A program made the position numbers and the translations under genes. The notes under the pieces were generated by a model. It searched no databases. It saw only the letters and a list, made by a program, of their open reading frames with translations, and had not been told where the DNA came from. Below, one piece after another: positions 25,504-32,738 of a DNA stretch of 40,692 nucleotides. Positions within the stretch are counted from its first letter, which is position 1. Each line of letters begins with the position of its first letter. The DNA comes from a virus: the IMG/VR virus record IMGVR_UViG_3300007735_000724, positions 1 to 40,692 of that record; one strand, given 5' to 3'.

Positions 25504-27255
25504 TTATGCTGCGCCTCCAATAGAGGCGAGTAGTTGTGCTATATCGGGACGTTGACCAGCAGCAGGGGCCGAACCAGCTTGTTCTTGTGGAGGTTGCTGC
25601 GAGGCAGGAGCGGGGGCCGCACCTACTGCTGGAATTTGTTGTGGAGCACCTGGCATTGCAGCCGGTGCTTGAGGTTGAGGTTCAGGCATAAAAACCTTTT
25701 CCACAATATTTTCTAGTGAGAGTCCTTTTTGACGACCCTGGATAACACCCGCAATACGGGTAACAATTTGTGATGGGTCTTGTCCTTGCGCTGCAAGCTG
25801 CGGTATAGCTTGTGCATACTGAGCAACAGCAACGCGGAGAGAATCACGCATTTCTTCAATGTCTACTCGCTGTTCTTCTTGGGTTACGTTTAGGTCCATT
25901 GGGATTTCACGACGAACATAGTCGCGGCTGACGAGCTTATCACTACGCATTTGTAGGAGCGCAATGATTGCTCGGTTAGGATCCATACCAGACATAATGC
26001 CATAACGGACATCAACTCCGTATTCGCCCTTAATGTCCCTTGATGGGATGTATTTAAGAACAAATGGATTTCCGTCATCGGTTCCCTTAATAGTCTTGGT
26101 AACAGTTGGGAATAGTTTTTCGTCAATCTCAAAGCAGACAGAGATTAGTTCACCAAAGATACGAGCGAACATTGCTTGTGCTGATTTGATTTGTGTATCG
26201 AATCCAGCTTGTAGCGCTTGAACACCGCGTCCTGTTACAACAGATGCATCAATTTGTCCTGAACGTGACTCAGGATAACGAGCACCCATACGTAGTTCGC
26301 GTTCTAATACACCGGACTCTGTAAAGACTCCTGGTGGAAGTTCAAGGCCAACGCGACGAATGTTCTGTGGTTGTGATGAACGCATAATTGAATCTGGTCC
26401 AAGAGCCAGTTCTTGCACATCTTGTGGAATAGCAATAGGTGCTTGGATAGATTTTTCTGCGGCTTGAATTTGAAGGATAGCAAAACGAGCACGGGCTAAT
26501 TGAACTGATAGCACATCATCAAACTGACCACGTGCTTCACCATCTAATGATGGACGTGTGATAACACGTGCTAGGCATTTACCAATTGGGTTAGGCACAC
26601 GAGCTAGCGTTAAGTTCTTACGCTCTGGTAAGTAAATCAAATCTTGTTCTGCATCGTGATAGCGAACCATAGTAATATAAGGGCTACCAGGTTGATAGTT
26701 TTGACGAGCAAGGATTTGGTCGGCAAATTCTGGATACTGTGCGGCAAGTGACTCAGTATCAATATTAGTAACTTGGGTCAAAGAAACTGTGCGTCCAAAA
26801 CGATCCACTTCCGGATATACACCAAAAGGATTTAAAAGGCGAATACGTGGATTGTTTGTTTCGTAATCTAGTTCGACGATTGCAGCCATTGAGCCGTAGG
26901 TGTTATACCAGTCAGCGCCTTGATACATCTGGATAGGCAAGTCAGATGAGGTCACATAGAAGTTAGCAATGCGTGTTCTGATATCAGCAGCCTTGCGTTG
27001 TGCATCTGAAACCATATTGGTAGCAGAGCAGTTGAAAGATGGCATAGGAGCCATTGCTTCTGCTAAGTCACGAGCGGCAACGTCAATGAAGTTAGCGACT
27101 AGCGGCTTTGGGTAATCCTCTGAGAACATTGAAGGAAAGACTTTAGAGAGATCACCTTGGCGCACGGAAAGAACGTCGCGCATACGCTGGTCACGTGCTG
27201 CAAACTTGGTCTGCAAGCGACCTAACTTCGCATTAACTTCTTTGGCTGTTAACAA
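25504..27255 (-). CDS. Portal protein
   Basis: 583 residues. Typical portal layout: N-terminal helices (LGRLQTKFAARDQRMRDVLS), a wing region with NPFGVYPEVDRFG and MVRYHDAEQDLIYLPER, a stem/crown with ARFAILQIQAAEKSIQAPIA and GRGVQALQAGFDTQIKSAQA, and a Pro/Gln/Ala-rich disordered tail. The gene lies two positions after the large terminase and ahead of the internal-protein genes. It forms the dodecameric DNA channel of the head and docks terminase. No fused protease or muramidase. Confidence 0.9.
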   Translation of the reverse strand: MLTAKEVNAKLGRLQTKFAARDQRMRDVLSVRQGDLSKVFPSMFSEDYPKPLVANFIDVAARDLAEAMAPMPSFNCSATNMVSDAQRKAADIRTRIANFYVTSSDLPIQMYQGADWYNTYGSMAAIVELDYETNNPRIRLLNPFGVYPEVDRFGRTVSLTQVTNIDTESLAAQYPEFADQILARQNYQPGSPYITMVRYHDAEQDLIYLPERKNLTLARVPNPIGKCLARVITRPSLDGEARGQFDDVLSVQLARARFAILQIQAAEKSIQAPIAIPQDVQELALGPDSIMRSSQPQNIRRVGLELPPGVFTESGVLERELRMGARYPESRSGQIDASVVTGRGVQALQAGFDTQIKSAQAMFARIFGELISVCFEIDEKLFPTVTKTIKGTDDGNPFVLKYIPSRDIKGEYGVDVRYGIMSGMDPNRAIIALLQMRSDKLVSRDYVRREIPMDLNVTQEEQRVDIEEMRDSLRVAVAQYAQAIPQLAAQGQDPSQIVTRIAGVIQGRQKGLSLENIVEKVFMPEPQPQAPAAMPGAPQQIPAVGAAPAPASQQPPQEQAGSAPAAGQRPDIAQLLASIGGAA

Positions 27256-27264
27256 TGTGAGTCC

Positions 27265-27642
27265 TTACTTAGATTTTGTTGAAGGCTTCTTTTTATCTTT
27301 TTTAGCTACTGCTATACCAACTGCTGCGGTTCCTACAGTAGCGCCGCCAACGGCGGCTCCAGCTTTAAAGCCTTTAATTTTTGCGGCTTTTATTTCTGCT
27401 GCTTTTCTTTTTAAAGATGCTTGGTATTTAGCCTTGTTCATTTCCATTGCATCCATATCTTTAATCTTGTAAGATTCGGCTGCTTTGTTTTGCTTCTTAA
27501 CCATACGCTTTGTTCCAGCGTCAATTTCACTTGTGCGAGTTGAAACACCAAGTCGGCCTCGTTCACCTTTAGGAGTTATTTTTCCAGCTAAGCCGCCACC
27601 GGAAGCTTTGGAACCCCAGTCAGATCCTGATTGCTTTGCCAT
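27265..27642 (-). CDS. 125-residue basic protein between terminase and portal, one hydrophobic segment
   Basis: ATG 27642 has AAGGAGAAG upstream and is preferred over an ATG at 27690 inside the terminase end. Gly/Ser-rich start (MAKQSGSDWGSKASGGGLAG), a Lys/Met-rich helix (MVKKQNKAAESYKIKDMDAM), then a glycine-rich hydrophobic stretch (GFKAGAAVGGATVGTAAVGI) bracketed by lysines. It may be a membrane-active or DNA-binding virion protein. No family recognised. Confidence 0.68.
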   Translation of the reverse strand: MAKQSGSDWGSKASGGGLAGKITPKGERGRLGVSTRTSEIDAGTKRMVKKQNKAAESYKIKDMDAMEMNKAKYQASLKRKAAEIKAAKIKGFKAGAAVGGATVGTAAVGIAVAKKDKKKPSTKSK

Positions 27643-27652
27643 TGTCTTCTCC

Positions 27653-29512
27653 TTAGATGAAGGTCTTGTCTTTTTGTGCAAATAGTTCATCTAGGTTGAC
27701 GACTATTCTCTTACGTTTTTCTGCTGTTGATAAGAATGGATTTTTTAAATGGTGGGTTGCATAGTTACCATAGTTGAGCATTTCTCTTGCTCTAATCTCA
27801 CAGAACCAAAGTGCCATAACCAAGTCGGTCTTACCCTTAGTAGTAGGCGACCAGGTAATCAATTGCTCTATTAGAGCCTTGACATTTTCTGTTTGATCAC
27901 TAGGTAGGTGTATCAGATTATCTCTATGGTGTTTGCCGTCGTGCTGTTTGCTTCCAAACAAGGTAGCCATAGAAGCTACACCGAAACCAGAATCCCATTT
28001 ATTGTTTCCGGTATGGTGCTCGCGTAGTAGAACGCCGCGAGATGCTAGATGCTGACGGATACCTTCGTCTTGAGTTAGGAACGACTGAAAGGCGTTCTTC
28101 TCAACTATCCATTCACTAGGTGAATAGAGTGAAGTCCAATTGAATATCAAGTCGCGGATAGCCGCAGGGCTTGGTCTAGTGATTTTTATAGCATCAACTA
28201 TGTATCGCTTATTACTTGATCTATCAATTGCGTAGCAAATCGCGGCTGTATCACCAATCATCGCGGGGTCTAGCCCGCAGATAATGCTGAAGCCTTGTAA
28301 ATCTCGTGGATGTCCTGGGTGGCCTGCAATCAATGGACCTGCTTTACGCATTCCATCAATAGAACCACGAACACATACTGGGTCAAAGGCTGAGTCATCT
28401 GATATATCTTGTTGCTGATAAATCAAAGCCCAGGTAGAAGCGTCCATAGACTGGCGTTCGTTGTAAAGGTTGCGACCAGACCAGCGAGGATATAGACCAT
28501 CTGGTGTTTTTTGGTCTTCTGTCTGTCCATCGAATGGAGCATCAGAGTAAGGCCACAAGGTTTCCCACTTGTCAGGGTCTTCATCAGCCGTAAGTAGGGC
28601 TGGCATAGCTAGATACTTCCAAGGGACTAAGCCACCTGGGTATCTATCTTCGTTGCGTAGTTCCTTGTATAAATCTACAGAGGCAACCCGCGTTCCAATA
28701 ATAATAAGTTTACCAGTTGGGTTAAGGCGAGACCTAACGTCCTGCGTTAACCACTTGATCTGGCGTTCAAAGTCATTTGCGTTACTAAGCGTTACCGCAT
28801 CGTCTACAATAATCATATCGGCACGTTTACCGTAGATCTGACCGCCGATACCAACTGCCTCGATGTTTGGGTCTTTTTCACCGGACTCACGCAGTTCATC
28901 ACCGAAGGTGATTCTAGTAGCCTGCCAAGAGGCTGATTTAGAGTTGAACCCTACGCCAGCAGCATATGCACTCTGAAGTTCCTGATACATTGGATGTGTT
29001 AGGCGTTGCTTGATGGCGTAGAGAAAGTCTGCCGCTAGGCGCTGAGTCTGGGAAACTATCAAGACTCTAAAGTTGGGGTTGCGGGCTACCATCCAAGTTA
29101 CATAGTCCACCGTGACGGTGATTGACTTGGCGTGGTTTGGCGGGATGTTAATAAGGATTCTGTTATCAGATACGCCAGGCTCATATTTCATAGAAGGATG
29201 TAGCCAGCTTGGGGTTCTACCCTCGATTAAGTCTATTAAGTTTTGTTGGTGTGGAAAGGTCTTTGAGTTTAGGAAGCGTTCACGAAATTCAGAGAAGGAA
29301 ATGTCGTGGACATCACCGGAGGCGAAAGCCTTATCTTTAAGTCCAAGGCGGGTGCGATCCATTTTATCTGCGAAGACTTTATCGGTGCGCCGGTAATATT
29401 CATAAGTCTTCATAGACTTACCAGCCGAGGCACAAGCCGCGTCTACAGTCATACCTTCTGCTATACAGCCGAGGATAATCCTCTTTGCTATATCTGCTGA
29501 GTTTTCTGCCAC
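27653..29512 (-). CDS. terL: Terminase large subunit with fused N-terminal helix-turn-helix
   Basis: 619 residues from GTG 29512 (AGGAGATG just upstream). Residues 1-50 contain a HTH-like segment (TVDAACASAGKSMKTYEYYR) of the type normally found in the small terminase. The ATPase has Walker A PPNHAKS (124-130) and Walker B DMIIVDD (232-238), with GTR coupling motif near 273. The RNase-H-like nuclease has GLDPAMIGDTAAI (Asp415), WIVEKN (Glu471) and a late Asp in DLVMALWF. No separate small terminase gene lies nearby, so this protein may supply DNA recognition itself. First gene of the late block. Confidence 0.93.
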   Translation of the reverse strand: MAENSADIAKRIILGCIAEGMTVDAACASAGKSMKTYEYYRRTDKVFADKMDRTRLGLKDKAFASGDVHDISFSEFRERFLNSKTFPHQQNLIDLIEGRTPSWLHPSMKYEPGVSDNRILINIPPNHAKSITVTVDYVTWMVARNPNFRVLIVSQTQRLAADFLYAIKQRLTHPMYQELQSAYAAGVGFNSKSASWQATRITFGDELRESGEKDPNIEAVGIGGQIYGKRADMIIVDDAVTLSNANDFERQIKWLTQDVRSRLNPTGKLIIIGTRVASVDLYKELRNEDRYPGGLVPWKYLAMPALLTADEDPDKWETLWPYSDAPFDGQTEDQKTPDGLYPRWSGRNLYNERQSMDASTWALIYQQQDISDDSAFDPVCVRGSIDGMRKAGPLIAGHPGHPRDLQGFSIICGLDPAMIGDTAAICYAIDRSSNKRYIVDAIKITRPSPAAIRDLIFNWTSLYSPSEWIVEKNAFQSFLTQDEGIRQHLASRGVLLREHHTGNNKWDSGFGVASMATLFGSKQHDGKHHRDNLIHLPSDQTENVKALIEQLITWSPTTKGKTDLVMALWFCEIRAREMLNYGNYATHHLKNPFLSTAEKRKRIVVNLDELFAQKDKTFI

Positions 29513-29550
29513 GTCATCTCCTAAAGCGCCGCGAGGCGCGAAGTCTTATT

Positions 29551-29559
29551 CTTATACCA
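29551..29559 (-). promoter_or_regulatory. Extended -10 element upstream of the terminase gene
   Basis: Read on the minus strand, TGGTATAAG (29559-29551) is an extended -10 hexamer with the TGn motif. Transcription would start near 29544, leaving a leader of about 30 bases ahead of GTG 29512 that includes a GCGCC/GGCGC hairpin. No good -35 is seen, as allowed for extended -10 promoters. A second candidate (GATAAT, about 29565-29570) lies just upstream. Confidence 0.35.
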
Positions 29560-29833
29560 GGGGAGATAATTATCAGGCGTCTAGCATTTTAATAGAACTA
29601 TCCCTACTAAAAGCGGTGCACAGCACCGCACACTGTTCGGGCTTGGCGCCCGAAGGAGCCACAGCGAACTGAGGGGTAAATATAGGCTCAGCCCTAGGGG
29701 GCCTCGCCAGAGGCCAACCGTAGGTCGCAAAGCGTAGTGCGCCCAGCTTTGCTCCCTATACTGTATAAGGCAGTAAATTTAGAGCGTTTCCCGCTTTCTG
29801 TTAAAAAATCTTTTATTTGTGGTGTAACTCACT

Positions 29834-29850
29834 AAAACAGTATACAGATC
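29834..29850 (+). promoter_or_regulatory. Candidate rightward promoter in the control region
   Basis: TATACA near 29841-29846 is preceded 18 bases earlier by TTGTGG (about 29817-29822), an acceptable -35/-10 pair directed toward the early block. The -10 overlaps the second of three AGTATA-type motifs, which could make it an operator instead. The distance to the first early gene is about 380 bases, implying a long leader if used. Confidence 0.3.
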
Positions 29851-30075
29851 GGGGTCCTAGTGTCTAATTACAGCCGTTTCACTTTAGGAAAAATATTTGT
29901 ATTGGGAGTATACCTACCCGCCCGCTCAAAGTTAACAACAGGGGGTCACGGTTCTGTCCTAGCCTCACGGTAAGGTAGAGGGTTAGACACGGCACGGCAG
30001 AATTGTCTAGGCTAAGGCTATGTAAAATAGACTGGCGGGCTAACCTAACGGCGCTCTCTCCCCTAATTTAATAAC

Positions 30076-30146
30076 CCGATAACCGCGAGGCCTAGCTCTA
30101 ACCGATAGGCCCGGCGCTATCCGATACGGCAAGGCCCGGCCCGATA
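30076..30146. repeat. CCGATA iteron-like array
   Basis: CCGATA occurs at 30076, 30102, 30121 and 30141, in the same orientation, with spacings of 26, 19 and 20 bases. The last three are close to two helical turns apart, so bound proteins would lie on one DNA face. AGGCCCGGC recurs between them (near 30107 and 30132). Such arrays occur at replication origins and at multi-site operators. A chance composition effect in this GC-richer stretch cannot be excluded. Confidence 0.5.
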
Positions 30147-30225
30147 CTTAACAAGATTATCGCCATCGGTGAGTAAGTAAGTAACGGCGGCAATAGGCCG
30201 CCACCTAATCGAAAGGCCTTACCTA

Positions 30226-30420
30226 ATGGACCTAAGCTCTAGCCCTATGCTCGCCCGCCTCTCTCCTCGCTCGGTTGACGCCCTTATTTTGTGGGCTATC
30301 GGATACGCCATTACTCACCCGCAAGAGATAAGCCGCGAGGGTGTAGACCGCCTAAGCCGTGGGACTTACGGCGAGAGGGTAGCCGCCGCCACTATGCGAG
30401 CCGCCGGCCTAGGCCAATAG
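30226..30420 (+). CDS. 64-residue protein, first gene of the early block
   Basis: MDLSSSPMLARLSPRSVDAL leads into a hydrophobic helix (ILWAIGYAI) and a basic Ala/Arg-rich end (RVAAATMRAAGLGQ). A GAAAGG lies 14 bases upstream, a weak position, and the sequence ACCTAATGG overlaps the start, as it does before two later genes. It is the first gene after the control region. Function unknown. Confidence 0.6.
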   Translation: MDLSSSPMLARLSPRSVDALILWAIGYAITHPQEISREGVDRLSRGTYGERVAAATMRAAGLGQ

Positions 30421-30461
30421 CTACTAGATCGGATTAAATAACCTGGCCCGACACGCTACTA

Positions 30462-30526
30462 ATTGCCTATTGCGTATAGGTTATATTCTGCTATACCATT
30501 AACCCACTAGCCGGCGCCCGCCGGCT
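30462..30526 (+). promoter_or_regulatory. Promoter-like and hairpin element before the 99-residue early gene
   Basis: The gap holds an inverted repeat CCTAT-TGCGT-ATAGG (about 30465-30479), TTGCGT and TATACC hexamers 16 bases apart, and then TAGCCGGC-GCCC-GCCGGCTA (about 30507-30526), a perfect 8-bp stem with a 4-base loop just before the AAGAGGAA ribosome site. The set resembles a regulated promoter with a structured 5' leader. No T-run follows, so it is not an ordinary terminator. Confidence 0.4.
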
Positions 30527-30541
30527 AAGAAAGAGGAAACT

Positions 30542-30841
30542 ATGGATACTTTAGAACTACGCGCTCGCCAAATTCTCGCAACTACCGATGAGGACCGCGA
30601 CGCCGGCGACGAAACTAATCCGATTATATTTGCGGAGTCTGGCCCTAATCGGTTTAATCTAATGACTCTATTTTTCGAGGATAAGCCGGGCGGCGTTAAT
30701 GACGGCGTAACTATTCAAGAGGACTTAGAACTAAACGAAATAACTATTAAGTATTTTACCGAGGCATACGCCGACACTATCGAGCTAGACGAAGGCCCGG
30801 TTTATGAATGGGCACTTAACTATTACAAGGAGAATTTCTAA
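30542..30841 (+). CDS. 99-residue acidic early protein
   Basis: AAGAGGAAACT precedes the ATG. The protein is acidic, with MDTLELRARQILATTDEDRD at the start and EGPVYEWALNYYKENF at the end; EITIKYFTEAYADTIEL in the middle is helical. Leu is almost always CTA. The stop overlaps the next start as TAATG. Strongly acidic early phage proteins are often DNA mimics or inhibitors of host enzymes, but nothing here proves that. Confidence 0.75.
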   Translation: MDTLELRARQILATTDEDRDAGDETNPIIFAESGPNRFNLMTLFFEDKPGGVNDGVTIQEDLELNEITIKYFTEAYADTIELDEGPVYEWALNYYKENF

Positions 30842-30969
30842 TGAATATCCTAGAGCAGACACTAACCGCATATCTTCGCGGCGTATTTATTGCCGGCCTA
30901 ATCCTAGGCCTACCGTTACTAATCGCACTAATTAAAGACACTATCCGATCAACTAAGGAGAATAACTAA
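30841..30969 (+). CDS. 42-residue single-span membrane microprotein
   Basis: MNILEQTLTAYLRGVFIAGL opens a helix that continues as a hydrophobic span (VFIAGLILGLPLLIALI, 15-31) and ends with a Lys/Asn tail (STKENN). Seven of nine Leu codons are CTA. Its last codons AAGGAGAATAAC are also the Shine-Dalgarno of the next gene. TAATG overlaps at both ends. Likely an inner-membrane peptide; partner unknown. Confidence 0.7.
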   Translation: MNILEQTLTAYLRGVFIAGLILGLPLLIALIKDTIRSTKENN

Positions 30970-31103
30970 TGAGCCTAGTAATTCAATTACCGGAGCAGCT
31001 AACCGCAGCGCAAGGCCTAGCTATATTAGATGCTTATATTGAAGGCCTAGAGCGCGGCTATATTTTAACTATGACACCTACAACACCTAAGGAGAATAAC
31101 TAA
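30969..31103 (+). CDS. 44-residue early protein ending in the same KENN tail
   Basis: MSLVIQLPEQLTAAQGLAIL followed by an amphipathic helix (LDAYIEGLERGYIL). It ends TPKENN, from the same DNA string AAGGAGAATAACTAATGAG that ends the previous gene. The repeat carries the ribosome site and the following start codon, so it looks like a duplicated translation-coupling unit rather than conserved protein. Function unknown. Confidence 0.68.
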   Translation: MSLVIQLPEQLTAAQGLAILDAYIEGLERGYILTMTPTTPKENN

Positions 31104-31420
31104 TGAGCACACTAGACGATATGATAAAAGAGATTAAACAAGAGCTAACTAACGGCGTAGAGCTTGATGAAATACGCGATAATAGTGGCGAATGGGTAGA
31201 CGGTTATCTACCCGTTTACAATAACCGCATAATTGAAGAATGGCAAAATATGCCCGGCGATTATGATAATCGCGGCGCGGCAGAACTAGGCCACCTAGGG
31301 CAAGAGATAAATATCGTTAACCTAATGAGCCTAGACCTATATCTTTACTATAACGATATATTTAATGAGGCCCTAGACGCCGTAGAGAGTGAATTAGAAG
31401 AGCTAGCTACCGCTAATTAG
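31103..31420 (+). CDS. 105-residue acidic helical early protein
   Basis: Very acidic and helical (MIKEIKQELTNGVELDEIRD; EALDAVESELEELATAN). A Trp/Pro-containing centre (GEWVDGYLPVYNNRIIEEWQ) may form a small core. It starts on the preceding TAA (TAATG). The acidity and length again suggest an interaction with a host basic or DNA-binding protein, which is inference. Followed by a gap with three hairpins. Confidence 0.73.
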   Translation: MSTLDDMIKEIKQELTNGVELDEIRDNSGEWVDGYLPVYNNRIIEEWQNMPGDYDNRGAAELGHLGQEINIVNLMSLDLYLYYNDIFNEALDAVESELEELATAN

Positions 31421-31432
31421 TGCCGGACTATC

Positions 31433-31497
31433 GGCCACCGCTTGCCGGTGGCCGGTGGTCTGCTACTAGGTGGCAGACTTACCCGCAGAATTGCGGG
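31433..31497 (+). promoter_or_regulatory. Three consecutive hairpins in the intergenic leader
   Basis: Three perfect stem-loops follow one another: GGCCACCG/CGGTGGCC (31433-31453, 5-base loop), GTCTGC/GCAGAC (31458-31478, 9-base loop) and CCCGCA/TGCGGG (31482-31497, GAAT loop). None is followed by a T-run, and the AAGAGGA ribosome site of the next gene comes 14 bases later. They could be an RNA stability or processing cassette, a protein-binding leader, or a small structured RNA. Confidence 0.55.
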
Positions 31498-31528
31498 GAG
31501 AGTAACTAAGAGAAAGAGGACCGATCGA

Positions 31529-31690
31529 ATGACGATAGAGAAAGTGCGACATAGTGGCGCCTATATTATCTCCCAATTTATAGGAGAGGGGGCGGGCGAA
31601 TATCTATTTACCCGGACCTATTACGGCTACACCTTAGCGCAAGCTAAGGCTAAATTTAGAACGGCAATTAGAGAGGGCGACGGTAAATAA
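31529..31690 (+). CDS. 53-residue conserved early protein
   Basis: ATG 31529 is chosen because AGAGGA lies 8 bases upstream; an in-frame earlier ATG or TTG would put coding sequence in the hairpins. The product begins MTIEKVRHSGAYIISQFIGE and has TYYGYTLAQAKAKFRTAIRE near the end, a pattern I recognise from small conserved actinophage proteins of unknown role. The 3' end (GAGAGGGCGACGGTAAATAATG) holds the next ribosome site. Confidence 0.75.
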   Translation: MTIEKVRHSGAYIISQFIGEGAGEYLFTRTYYGYTLAQAKAKFRTAIREGDGK

Positions 31691-31848
31691 TGACTAGGCA
31701 CGAAATACTATGTAAAATTTCGCATTATGAATGGATGATATCAAGCCTAACTCTAGATTCGCGCCACGAATCTTGGATTAAGGGCCAATTACGAATCCTA
31801 ACGGCTAGCTTGGCAGAATTTCACGCAAACAAGGGAGAGGATAAATAA
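31690..31848 (+). CDS. 52-residue early protein
   Basis: MTRHEILCKISHYEWMISSL, then RHESWIKGQLRILTASLAEF, a helical hairpin with a single Cys. It starts on the previous stop as TAATG and ends in GEDK from the ribosome-site sequence AAGGGAGAGGATAAATAATG. No family recognised. Confidence 0.65.
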   Translation: MTRHEILCKISHYEWMISSLTLDSRHESWIKGQLRILTASLAEFHANKGEDK

Positions 31849-31991
31849 TGACTTACACAATTGAAGAAACCGGGCTAGGCGGATGGATGGCCTACCGATA
31901 CCAATACAAGAACGGCGCAATTGACCGATTTGGTTACGCAGAAACTAAGGAAGAAGCGTTAAAGAATATACAAGAGGGAGAGGGCGAATAA
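31848..31991 (+). CDS. 47-residue early protein
   Basis: MTYTIEETGLGGWMAYRYQY followed by KNGAIDRFGYAETKEEALK. The pattern of alternating beta strands then a helix resembles a small dsRBD-like or FHA-like fold seen in many actinophage microproteins, but I cannot place it in a family. Ends in EGEGE, coded by the ribosome site of the next gene. TAATG overlaps on both sides. Confidence 0.67.
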   Translation: MTYTIEETGLGGWMAYRYQYKNGAIDRFGYAETKEEALKNIQEGEGE

Positions 31992-32131
31992 TGAGTAAAT
32001 ATTTAATAATTTGCCCTAATTGTAAGCAGACCGAACTTAATCTAGTGATAAGTAAGTCTGGGCAAGAGTGCGAAATATGCTCTTGCGGTTTCCCGGAGAA
32101 TATGAATATTAAAGAATGGGCGGTGGCCTAA
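31991..32131 (+). CDS. 46-residue zinc-ribbon microprotein
   Basis: Two Cys pairs, CPNC near residues 8-11 and CEICSC near 27-32, make a treble-clef or ribbon for one zinc. The rest is LVISKSGQE and FPENMNIKEW. It is one of at least four tiny zinc-type proteins in this block. It overlaps both neighbours by TAATG. Nucleic-acid or protein binding is typical of such domains; the target is unknown. Confidence 0.72.
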   Translation: MSKYLIICPNCKQTELNLVISKSGQECEICSCGFPENMNIKEWAVA

Positions 32132-32445
32132 TGAAACTAGACACGGCTAAATTACTAAGCACTAGCGCGTCAAGCGACGCGATGAATGGGTGGGGGGAGG
32201 TGAGCGAAACTATACGCACGGGCCAAAAGATCCGCGTTACTTTCGATGGCCTTAAACCTAAGAGCGGCTACGCTTACAAAGTAGAGGGCGCCTGGATAGG
32301 TATCCGCTACACCTGGAAAAGTATGCGATGGTGGAGTCTGCTTAACTACAATAACCCGCTAATAAAATTAGAGGTAGAGGAATTAGCTACGCCTACCGGC
32401 GATAAGTTTATCTATCGGACACTATGGGAGAGGGAGGGCGAGTAA
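32131..32445 (+). CDS. 104-residue early protein, Trp-rich core
   Basis: The ATG at 32131 lies on the preceding TAA; an ATG 15 bases upstream is inside the previous gene without its own SD. The body has alternating strands (KIRVTFDGLKPKSGYAYKVE, GAWIGIRYTWKSMRWWSLLN), suggesting a small beta-barrel with several Trp that could bind nucleic acid. Ends in EREGE from the GAGAGGGAGGGCGAGTAATG ribosome site. Function unknown. Confidence 0.72.
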   Translation: MKLDTAKLLSTSASSDAMNGWGEVSETIRTGQKIRVTFDGLKPKSGYAYKVEGAWIGIRYTWKSMRWWSLLNYNNPLIKLEVEELATPTGDKFIYRTLWEREGE

Positions 32446-32606
32446 TGAAATTACAAGAGATAGACACGATAGACGATTTAAAACTATGGCTAGAGGAGAA
32501 TATGCCCGGCTCACGCATTACCGAGGATAGCGACGGCGATATTGTTATCCACACCGGGCTAATCTCCACTATGGGCGGTTATCTAAGCGAGAGGGAGAGC
32601 GAGTAA
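32445..32606 (+). CDS. 53-residue acidic early protein
   Basis: MKLQEIDTIDDLKLWLEENM and GSRITEDSDGDIVIHTGLIS give a helix then two strands. The layout resembles small HTH-less acidic phage proteins with a C-terminal SERESE tail from the ribosome-site DNA. TAATG overlaps at both ends. No family recognised. Confidence 0.68.
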   Translation: MKLQEIDTIDDLKLWLEENMPGSRITEDSDGDIVIHTGLISTMGGYLSERESE

Positions 32607-32737
32607 TGGGCCAACCTATGACCTGCGCCGAATGTAACGGCTCGATCCGGGTAACTATCAAGCCCGGAATTGTAGGGCGAATGGTAATTTTTACCTGCCG
32701 GAAATGCGGCATAAGCTACGATACTAATATAGACTAG
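32606..32737 (+). CDS. 43-residue zinc-ribbon microprotein
   Basis: CAEC at residues 7-10 and CRKC at 31-34, separated by 20 residues, form a classic zinc ribbon. The loop is SIRVTIKPGIVGRMVIFT. It begins on the stop of the previous gene and ends with TAG 32735-32737, the only gene in this chain not directly overlapped by the next. Function unknown. Confidence 0.7.
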   Translation: MGQPMTCAECNGSIRVTIKPGIVGRMVIFTCRKCGISYDTNID

Positions 32738-32738
32738 A

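Larger units (their letters stand above)
29513..30225. other. 713-base gene-free control region between the late and early blocks
   Basis: No convincing gene on either strand. It holds GCGCC-GCGA-GGCGC (29526-29539); two adjacent 7-bp hairpins (29613-29629, GCGGTGC/GCACCGC; 29636-29654, TTCGGGC/GCCCGAA); a third hairpin GGCCTC/GAGGCC (29700-29715); three AGTATA-type sites near 29758, 29840 and 29908; and four CCGATA elements (30076-30146). It separates diverging transcription units, so it likely contains the main promoters and perhaps the replication origin. Which element does which job cannot be decided from sequence alone. Confidence 0.7.

Noticed and set aside
29513-30225. tRNA or CRISPR elements in the control region
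   Set aside because: Hairpins lack the cloverleaf and the T-loop GTTCRANNC sequence; repeats are too short and unevenly spaced for CRISPR.
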